Of a stretch of 15,010 bases of DNA, positions 6,856 through 13,321 are shown piece after piece. Under the pieces are notes generated by a model that saw nothing but the letters and a program-made list of their open reading frames with translations, made no database searches and was not told the origin of the DNA. Numbering within the stretch: position 1 is the stretch's first letter; each line of letters starts with the position of its first letter. Source of the stretch: an uncultured Lachnospiraceae bacterium (GTDB taxonomy: Bacteria; Bacillota_A; Clostridia; Lachnospirales; Lachnospiraceae); NCBI GenBank assembly GCA_947564305.1, contig CANOBT010000133.1, positions 1 through 15,010 on the forward strand, given 5' to 3'. The translations under genes and the position numbers were made by a program.

Positions 6856-7368
6856 ATGGAATTGATATCTGGAATTATTAGGAATATAGCTCTTTATGTG
6901 ATGCCTATTGCGGCATTTTTATTATCAATTTTAGCTTATTTGAAATCAAAGGAATGTATGCAGGTTAAATTGGAATTGGATGATGTACAGAAAAGATTAA
7001 ATGAGTATGATTTAAAATTGAAACAACTGGAATTTAATGAAATGGAGAATAATATGGACAATACATTTATGACACCAGAGGGACACAAAAAATTTGCAGC
7101 AAAGAAATTGTTTAATGAAATGGGTAAAATCCAATGGGGTGCAGTTGCATATATAGAAGAAAATGGCGGAGGACCCAAAGGAAATCATACACATAGCGAT
7201 AATCATATATTTATTGTGGTTGAGGGCGAAGTAAAAGTTGTTTTAGGAGAAGTCTCTCATATCGTTAAAACTGATGAAATGTTTTTTGTAAATGGAATGA
7301 CTCCTCACTCTATCTGGAACAATGGGAAGCAAACGGCAAAGGTAATCAAAATATCTGTTGCTCCTTAA
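6856..7368 (+). CDS. Membrane-anchored coiled-coil / cupin-domain protein
   Basis: This is a 170-residue protein in three parts: one N-terminal membrane helix (about 9-29), a short coiled coil (33-65), and a cupin beta-barrel (about 92-168). The cupin metal-site residues are visible in GNHTHSDNH (H111, H113, H117) and MTPHSIWNN (H151), with EGEVKVVLG between them; the glutamate of the classical first motif is replaced by H117. I chose ATG 6856 over upstream GTG codons because AAGGTGG (6841-6847) lies 8 nt before it; that site overlaps the previous stop. It is the last gene of the AT-rich operon and a hairpin terminator follows after 56 nt. Cupins can be enzymes or ligand sensors. A membrane-tethered cupin next to SieB is unusual, and its substrate is unknown. 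Confidence 0.75.
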   Translation: MELISGIIRNIALYVMPIAAFLLSILAYLKSKECMQVKLELDDVQKRLNEYDLKLKQLEFNEMENNMDNTFMTPEGHKKFAAKKLFNEMGKIQWGAVAYIEENGGGPKGNHTHSDNHIFIVVEGEVKVVLGEVSHIVKTDEMFFVNGMTPHSIWNNGKQTAKVIKISVAP

Positions 7369-7423
7369 ATTCAAGTATGTCGGGGGAGAAAGTATATTCA
7401 TAAAACTGAATATTTTAACTTTT

Positions 7424-7466
7424 GGTAGCGTTTTTCCTAACAGGAAATCAGCTACCTTTTTTGTTT
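7424..7466 (+). terminator. Intrinsic terminator of the restriction/SieB operon
   Basis: GGTAGC (7424-7429) pairs with GCTACC (7451-7456). Inside it, TTTCCT (7433-7438) pairs with AGGAAA (7442-7447) around the loop AAC. A run of six T follows the outer stem directly (7457-7462). It lies 56 nt after the cupin gene's stop. Confidence 0.8.
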
Positions 7467-7493
7467 TCAACAACTATCAACACAGCAAAGAAT

Positions 7494-7594
7494 AAGGAGG
7501 AAATCTATATGCAATAACTCGAAATTTTTGAACAAATTCGTAACAAGCTTTTAATCCTTGATTTATATGGGCTTGAGGGTTTTGTTCATGAATG
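7494..7594 (+). pseudogene. Two-codon ORF with perfect RBS, possibly a degraded small gene
   Basis: AAGGAGG (7494-7500) lies 8 nt before ATG 7509, but the frame reads Met-Gln-stop (TAA at 7515). If that TAA is ignored, 25 further sense codons follow (LEIFEQIRNKLLILDLYGLE and on) before TGA at 7593-7595. The conceptual peptide looks like a real protein start, suggesting a nonsense-mutated remnant. Alternatively, it could be a minimal leader ORF. I do not recognise the family. Confidence 0.35.
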
Positions 7595-7598
7595 AAGT

Positions 7599-7643
7599 AA
7601 ATAGACAGAATGGTCTGGAATGAATAAAACATTTTGTCTATTT
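7599..7643. repeat. 14-bp inverted repeat upstream of the recombinase operon
   Basis: AAATAGACAGAATG (7599-7612) pairs with CATTTTGTCTATTT (7630-7643). There is one non-Watson-Crick position, which is G-U in RNA. The loop is 17 nt. It sits about 160 bp before the first recombinase gene and could be a recombination end, an operator or an RNA hairpin. Confidence 0.5.
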
Positions 7644-7776
7644 TATGGGAGGAACGATGATCGCACAGAGGATAGGGTTTTGTTTCTGGGCATACTTGTA
7701 TGAGGGTAAAAAATCGCAAGTATAGTTTAAACGTCAGGGAATTATAAGTCTGTTTTTTTGATATGTTTTCAGGTAC
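7644..7776. other. Gene-free leader before the recombinase operon
   Basis: I see no gene here. The sequence is AT-rich and should hold the promoter of the recombinase operon. TTGATA (7758-7763) and TACAAT (7774-7779) look like promoter hexamers but are only 10 nt apart, so no confident promoter is called. Confidence 0.4.
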
Positions 7777-7799
7777 AATCGCCTCTGTAGGAGGTGATT
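7777..7799 (+). promoter_or_regulatory. Hairpin that buries the Shine-Dalgarno of the first recombinase gene
   Basis: AATCGCCTC (7777-7785) pairs with GAGGTGATT (7791-7799) over 9 bp with one G-U pair; the loop is TGTAG. The right arm and loop contain the near-perfect Shine-Dalgarno AGGAGGTGAT (7789-7798) of the gene starting at 7803. If it forms in the mRNA, initiation would be repressed. Confidence 0.5.
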
Positions 7800-7802
7800 T
7801 AG

Positions 7803-9116
7803 ATGGCTGAAGTAATTCCTATCAATGGACAGGGCTGCTGGAGAAAAGATTATCGCTATGCAGTGTATGAACATAAACTGGTGACAGCGGATGGAATGAT
7901 ATATCCAAGATCGTTTATTATTATCAAGAACAGCTATGGTGTTATCATACGGTTTACAAGGCTTCATAACTTTACGGGTGTCTATGAGAATAGGGTATAC
8001 CGTCCACTGGCATCAGATGCAAAGGAAAAGCTCTATTACATCTGCCGTATGCTTAATTATGTGTTGGTTGACCATTACAGCATTTACAAAATAGATCATG
8101 TGTTTAAAGTGACAAAGGACATGCTGGTCAGCTTCTTTATGGATTATGCACTGGAGAGAAAACCGGATGGGACACATAAAGGAAGCCAGAGTATTGAAAA
8201 GTGCGTCAGTGCTGTTACACTTTTCTTTAGCAAGCTGATCTATAAATACGGTTCTTACGTGGCACTCAGAAGGAATGAATTGTATAAGGAAAAAGATGTT
8301 TATACAAGGAAAGGAAAGTGGATAAAGAAAAAGATACCGGATTTCCAGATTAGAGGTATCCCAGAGGAAAAAAATATTTTTCGTGATATACCAACAAAAG
8401 TGTTCCAGATTTTGATGAACCTTGCTGTCAGGTATACTCCTAATATAGCCCTTGTTATTGGGCTGCAGGCTTTCGGAGGGCTGAGGCCGGGGGAGGTATG
8501 CAATGTCAGGCAGGAAGCAAGCCCAAAAGGGGCTGGAATCCTTTTTACATTCATTGATGGGAGGATTGTAAAAGCAGAAATAGACCTAATCCATGAGTAC
8601 GCAATGAGAAGTGACGGCGTAGTCTGTGGAAACATTAAAAAGTAACGGAGGCAGTGTATTTATCCGCCGTTTCTGGAAGCTTTCCAGACGCTGTATACGT
8701 ATCATCTGGAGTATCTGAAAATCCATGCGTTTGAACCAGAGTACCGCCCTATGTTTATAAATAGCCGGGGGATGGCAATGACATATGATGACTATTATCA
8801 AAGATTCAGAAAACTTATTGATGAGAGGCTGCGCCCAATGCTCCTTGGGCACCCTGATCCGGAATGCCGTATTTATGGGCAGCTGCTTTGCGAAAACTGG
8901 CTTGGGCCACACGCATTGCGCCACTGGTTTTCAGTGCAGCTGGCATTGCGGGGTGAGGATGTCGCGCAGCTCCAGTTTTGGAGAGGGGATAAAAATCCTG
9001 AAAGCGCGTTTACCTATCTCCAGGATAAGGGCGAACTGGTAAGGGAACTGGCTAAAGCAAATGAACTTCTTGCCTCATTTTTGATGGAGGAGGGAGAAAA
9101 CAATGGCTGTACATAG
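7803..9116 (+). pseudogene. Tyrosine recombinase (TnpA-like), interrupted by one in-frame stop
   Basis: The full frame would give 437 residues, but codon 281 is TAA (8643-8645), splitting it. Upstream are an N-terminal core-binding region and box I GGLRPGEVCNV (R228 of the catalytic set). Downstream, in the same frame, are PHALRHWF (369-376; H370 and R373) and FWRGDKNPESAFTYL (392-406; likely nucleophile Y405). The position normally held by a second histidine is D396. The stop therefore separates the catalytic halves, and ATG 8751 in the second part has no clear ribosome binding site. Apart from the TAA no frameshift is seen, so the loss looks recent, or readthrough occurs. The Shine-Dalgarno is AGGAGGTGAT (7789-7798). 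Its end overlaps the next gene by 14 nt. It is comparable to TnpA of Tn554 and to the first member of recombinase trios. Confidence 0.8.
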
Positions 9117-11019
9117 AGATAGTAAAGTGAGTTTTTATACAGTGGTTGCGCAGCAGGCAAAGGCAAGGGAGTCGCTATACGTGGGCAACGCCACGGATAA
9201 AAGCAACCTTGTGGATTTTATGGAGATGAACGGATGGTTTGGAGTTGATGTGCATATATGTGGGGAAAAGAGGGCAGCCACAGACAGGGGGGATTATTAC
9301 CTGGATGCCAAGGAGGCTGGCAGGCTGGCGGAAAATATCTGTCTGTGGCTGGATGCTTATGGAAGGAGCGATGCAGAAAAGCTGGCAGTGCTTGCAGGCT
9401 ATGGGGCGAGAAAATTTCCAGATACAACGTTAAAATATGTCAGTTATATAAGGGAATCTTCGCTTGAAGAAGATGCAAATTCATGGAGGCTGCTGGATTA
9501 CCTGCTGTCCGTACTCCGAAAAGAACTGCTGGATGCTGATGAAGACGAAATGCAGTCCATTTTGGACAGGGTAAGCCGGGAGATGCCGCTGGTTACAGCA
9601 AAACTGTTCATAAGTTTTTGGGAGAAAATCCAGAAGGAAACAGGGAAGAACGGCTGGACATACAGGATGCATGCAAGGAGCAAAAGAAAAGAGAATGCCG
9701 CTTACCCCATGAGGGATTTTTCAAGGATGGCATATTGTATTTTTAACGAGACATATTGGGAAAAAGAGCATCTGGTGGAAAAGGCGTGCGCCAGTGGAAC
9801 CCATGCAAACCTTTGGGCATTTCTGGCGCTGCATTTTGTATGCGGCATGAGGGCAACAGATATCGAAAGGATTCCCAAACCAGAAATCCCATGCTGTGGA
9901 AGGGATTTCTGGGAGAGATTATTAAAGAAACAGATTAACGATGCCAGTATGATTTCAAAGGATATTCAGCTGCGCATGAAATATAAGTCCCGCCATCCGC
10001 ATAAAACATTAAGCCATTCCGGCATCCTGGAAATAAAGCTTTTCATCCCGGCAAGCCTTGAGAAAGCTATAGGGGTGATACTTGCCGTTGCCGCAAGCTA
10101 CTATGATGATAAAGAGGTGGGGATGCCATTTATAAAGGCTGCCAGGAGTGTCGCTGTCATAAGGAAGTTTTTAGGCGAGCCGTTTGCAGAGGCATTGGGA
10201 TGGAGTAACTTTTCAAGCAGAAGGGCGAACAAATCATATTTGCAGGGGATAGAGGCTGTTGCAGGGATGGCTGGTGCGGATGCCCCCAAAGGGTATATGA
10301 TTGCTGCCCTTGCACGGAGCCATAAAGGAGGGATTGGCACCCTTCCGGATATCACGGAGATATACCTGAAAGATGCTTCCTTTAGCGGCTATACACCGGA
10401 ATTTATTGCAAAAGAAATGTTTGAAAGGGGCGTGTTTGGATTTATTCCACATATTCTCCTGGAAACATATGCTGGTGAGGAATATAAGAAGCTTGGCGTA
10501 GCCCATCAGACAACATTGATACAGTCCATAGGAATCAGCCCGTCTGGCATAGAGGGGCTTGCAGAACTGGCAGGGAAGAGTTATCGGATGGCTAAGGAAA
10601 CCGTGGCAGAGTTGACCGCTGGCGGGGCAGATATATGCCTCATCCTGCAACGGATTGCGTCTGGGGCGGCACCCGGAAAAGATACAGGCAGCCTATGCAT
10701 GCTGGCAGCTTGCGGCTATCCATGCCGGAGAAGCGGAAGCTGGACATGTATTGGGTGCCGGTATGAGATTTATACGAAATCGGTCATGCACCAGATGATG
10801 AAAGAATACATGAGGATGAAAACCCTATGCAGTTCAGATGACGGGTGGCGCTATAGGCAGATGATAAGGGAGGCAGTCCTGCCAATGGTAGGGGAATTGC
10901 TGCATTCCGTAAAGGAGCTTTATCCAGATGCTGATATGGGACTGTTGGCAGAAATTATGGAAAGGGGGATAGAGGGATATGGTGATTGCATCAAATCAGA
11001 TCCTGGAATTGGGCCATAG
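9103..11019 (+). CDS. Second tyrosine-recombinase-family protein (TnpB-like)
   Basis: This 638-residue protein has the size and position of Tn554 TnpB. A large N-terminal region (1-200) precedes the core. FVCGMRATDIERI (245-257) is the box I region with R250. SSRRANKSYL (371-380) and ARSHKGG (404-410) are candidates for the second arginine and histidine, and Y421 in ITEIYLKD for the nucleophile; these assignments are tentative. A cysteine cluster C532, C537, C541, C549, C552 near the C-terminus looks zinc-binding. GGAGGAGGGA (9086-9095) precedes ATG 9103, which lies 14 nt inside the previous gene, so translation is probably coupled. Its own 3' end overlaps the next gene by 41 nt. In Tn554 both recombinases are needed, so it may be idle if the first is dead. 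Confidence 0.75.
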   Translation: MAVHRDSKVSFYTVVAQQAKARESLYVGNATDKSNLVDFMEMNGWFGVDVHICGEKRAATDRGDYYLDAKEAGRLAENICLWLDAYGRSDAEKLAVLAGYGARKFPDTTLKYVSYIRESSLEEDANSWRLLDYLLSVLRKELLDADEDEMQSILDRVSREMPLVTAKLFISFWEKIQKETGKNGWTYRMHARSKRKENAAYPMRDFSRMAYCIFNETYWEKEHLVEKACASGTHANLWAFLALHFVCGMRATDIERIPKPEIPCCGRDFWERLLKKQINDASMISKDIQLRMKYKSRHPHKTLSHSGILEIKLFIPASLEKAIGVILAVAASYYDDKEVGMPFIKAARSVAVIRKFLGEPFAEALGWSNFSSRRANKSYLQGIEAVAGMAGADAPKGYMIAALARSHKGGIGTLPDITEIYLKDASFSGYTPEFIAKEMFERGVFGFIPHILLETYAGEEYKKLGVAHQTTLIQSIGISPSGIEGLAELAGKSYRMAKETVAELTAGGADICLILQRIASGAAPGKDTGSLCMLAACGYPCRRSGSWTCIGCRYEIYTKSVMHQMMKEYMRMKTLCSSDDGWRYRQMIREAVLPMVGELLHSVKELYPDADMGLLAEIMERGIEGYGDCIKSDPGIGP

Positions 11020-12616
11020 CAGGTATCTGTCGATTAACAGCATTGATGATGAAAGCCTCAAGAGGGCTGAAAGTATATTTTCTTACTATAAAGAACACGG
11101 TGTGATACAGACAGGGACATTTGGAGACGATGAATGGGAGCTGTGTGATGAGAGGAACAGGTTGCGTCTGTGCTTTGGGTTATCTGACGAGCTGTTTTAT
11201 AGAAATGCGGAAAGCTGGGCGGGCTGCACGTCTGACTGTTACAGGGATGCTACCAAAGCCTATGTGCTGTTCCGGATGGGGATGTTATCGCTCCATTCCT
11301 TGAGGAATATCACCAATACGCTGAGGCAGCTTGGCGAATCAGGGTTTGACCAGGCGGTTACAGTCAGGAAAAATGCAGGGCATGCTGCGGAGTTTTTGCA
11401 GCTGATTCCCGGATATTCCACGGAAAGGGATGCTGTCATAGAATCGTTGGAAGAGAATAACTCTGTATCAGGCAGAAAAAAGGGAGGGGCACGGGAGCTA
11501 GCTGATTTTAAATCATATTTCCGCTTTCACGATGAACTGGATAAGTTTTGGGGATCAGCTGCAGAATCGGCGAAACTGTTTTATTTTCCTATGTTTTTAT
11601 GGTGGAACCTGACGGCAATACTGCCGCTCCGACCTACGGAGTTTCTGATGATGCCGCGGGACTGCCTGGTGTGCAGTGGTGATGAAAATTTTATTACTGT
11701 CAGACGCACCAAACTGAAAGGAGGAAATTCAAGGATCACTTATAGCATTGATGGGGATTTTGAGAAGAAGCTATATCCTGTCAGCTGGAAATTGGCAAAA
11801 GAAATTAAATGGTATCAGAATCTGACAAATGGCATGCACCCTTCGCCCATTGGTGCTTTGTTCCGCAGGGAGGCAAGTAGCTACTATGAAAAATGGAATA
11901 AAAGGGCAGCCATTACACTTCCTTATGGGTATATGAATCTGAGCTTCGCATTAAAGGTTTTTTATCGGGAAGCGCTGTCTGAAAGAAATGATATTTCCAT
12001 GATCCATCTGGGCGATACAAGGCATATAGCCATGATGAATCTTATTATTTCAGGAGGATCGCCGACTGTCTGTATGGAGCTGGCTGGGCATGAGGACATA
12101 GATGTCAGTTCCAATTATTATGCAAACATGGCCAATCTCGTAGAGTGTGCAACATATGAGATGTATAGGAAAGGGAAGAAGGGTTCCCACGCGTTGGTAC
12201 AGGGACAAAGGGAGTACCAGTTTGTGCGGCCGGACGGATTGACAAGGGTAAAAGATGGATGGTGCAGATCCTCCAGAAGGAAAGGCTTTGATGTGGAGGA
12301 TTGTATCACTGCAGTTAATTCCCTTGGAGAGATGGGCGACTGTAAATGCTGCAGATATTTTATGGCAGACATACAGGGAGTGCATCTGGATTTTTATGAT
12401 ACGGCAAAAGGAAGAGAAAACGTCGATGCAGACAGCTGGTTCCTGATGCATATGATTGAGGCTGTACGGCAAGGAATCGAGCTGCAGGAAGATATAAAAA
12501 GCGTAATGTTAAGGCTCCAGCAGAGCTGTATGCATTACAGGGACTGCCTGATAAAAAGTTACGGAAAGGATGAGGAACAATGGCAAGGCCAAGAAAAGCG
12601 GATGCGGATGAACTGA
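10979..12616 (+). CDS. Third tyrosine recombinase of the trio
   Basis: This 545-residue protein has the clearest catalytic set of the three. LPLRPTEFLMMP (215-226) gives R218; RRTKLKGG (242-249) contains the candidate catalytic lysine; HLGDTRHIAMMN (343-354) gives R348; and ELAGHEDIDVSSNYY (367-381) gives H371 and nucleophile Y380, nine residues later as usual. The first histidine of the H-x-x-R motif is a glycine (G345), as I believe is usual for relatives with a GDTRH motif. Cysteines at 429, 442, 455, 457 and 458 form a probable zinc site. ATG 10979 lies within the previous gene; AAAGGGGG (10961-10968) is 10 nt before it. The end overlaps the next gene by 37 nt. Tn554 itself has only two recombinases, so this unit is closer to three-recombinase elements. 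Confidence 0.85.
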   Translation: MVIASNQILELGHSRYLSINSIDDESLKRAESIFSYYKEHGVIQTGTFGDDEWELCDERNRLRLCFGLSDELFYRNAESWAGCTSDCYRDATKAYVLFRMGMLSLHSLRNITNTLRQLGESGFDQAVTVRKNAGHAAEFLQLIPGYSTERDAVIESLEENNSVSGRKKGGARELADFKSYFRFHDELDKFWGSAAESAKLFYFPMFLWWNLTAILPLRPTEFLMMPRDCLVCSGDENFITVRRTKLKGGNSRITYSIDGDFEKKLYPVSWKLAKEIKWYQNLTNGMHPSPIGALFRREASSYYEKWNKRAAITLPYGYMNLSFALKVFYREALSERNDISMIHLGDTRHIAMMNLIISGGSPTVCMELAGHEDIDVSSNYYANMANLVECATYEMYRKGKKGSHALVQGQREYQFVRPDGLTRVKDGWCRSSRRKGFDVEDCITAVNSLGEMGDCKCCRYFMADIQGVHLDFYDTAKGRENVDADSWFLMHMIEAVRQGIELQEDIKSVMLRLQQSCMHYRDCLIKSYGKDEEQWQGQEKRMRMN

Positions 12617-13320
12617 TACAGCTTGTGGATTCTTATTTTACAACAGAGGCTGCCGGTGATCCGTCAAAACTCAAATGTTTATTCTTGGAGCGGTTTGCCG
12701 CCAGAAATGGGAAGGATATCAAGGCGTATGATTTCAGACGTTATCCAGAGGTAAGGGAGCGAATGGAGGAACTAAAGGCGATGGTGCTGAATGAGAATGG
12801 GATGCAGATGCTACAGGGGAACTCTTATAAGAGCCTTGATATAGCCCGCGTGTTAAAGGCGCGGCGTGATCTGGACGAGTTGAGGGAAATCCTTGGTGAA
12901 ATGGATGCTTACTGGAAGCAGGTTTATGAAAAATGTATTTCATTGTCAAAGAAAAATGCAGAGTTCCAGAACACAATCCGGAAGTTGAAAAGCGACAACG
13001 CCTCTTTTATGCAGGATATTCAGGTAAAGGAGGAAGATGCTGACAGGATTTCACGGGAAAATAATAAGCTGGTGGCGGAGAACAGGTATCTAAGGAGGAT
13101 GCTGAAAACATACCTTTACCCGGCAGTGGCGAATGAGATATTGAAGCAGGAAAATTTATTGGGAAACCCAGATACGGAAGTGACCGGGATAGCAATGGAA
13201 AAACTGGCCGACGGTAGAATTCCTGCTTCTTTTCCAGAAGCCACATCCACAGACAGGAATGTGAAGAAACGGGAGGAAGAACTTCTGCAGCGCATGTGGG
13301 CGGAAACAGGTAAAATATAA
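12580..13320 (+). CDS. TnpC-like coiled-coil accessory protein of the recombinase unit
   Basis: This is a 246-residue protein beginning MARPRKADADELIQLVDSYF, a small basic/helical N-terminal domain. A segment that looks DNA-binding (about 30-60) follows, then a long coiled coil about 93-176 with heptads such as KLKSDNASFMQDI and RENNKLVAENRYLRRML. The C-terminus is low-complexity and charged. No catalytic motif is visible. Its place directly after the recombinases, with a 37-nt overlap, matches TnpC of Tn554 (125 residues), which influences orientation and frequency of transposition; this one is twice as long. GAGGA (12572-12576) lies just before ATG 12580. The TnpC-like label rests on position and coiled coil, not on sequence motifs. 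Confidence 0.6.
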   Translation: MARPRKADADELIQLVDSYFTTEAAGDPSKLKCLFLERFAARNGKDIKAYDFRRYPEVRERMEELKAMVLNENGMQMLQGNSYKSLDIARVLKARRDLDELREILGEMDAYWKQVYEKCISLSKKNAEFQNTIRKLKSDNASFMQDIQVKEEDADRISRENNKLVAENRYLRRMLKTYLYPAVANEILKQENLLGNPDTEVTGIAMEKLADGRIPASFPEATSTDRNVKKREEELLQRMWAETGKI

Positions 13321-13321
13321 A

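Noticed and set aside
3215..7368. Depletion of CCGG in the cassette as evidence of target specificity
   Set aside because: CCGG is present several times (for example 3505-3508, 3588-3591, 4696-4699 and 4780-4783). A methylated host would not need depletion anyway, so this is uninformative.
7758..7779. TTGATA / TACAAT as a promoter for the recombinase operon
   Set aside because: The hexamers are only 10 nt apart, far too close for a sigma-A promoter, and the second overlaps the hairpin arm.
8643..8645. Stop-codon reassignment as an explanation of the TAA in the first recombinase
   Set aside because: Other genes in the window, such as the relaxase, vsr and cupin genes, end normally with TAA, so TAA is used as a stop here.
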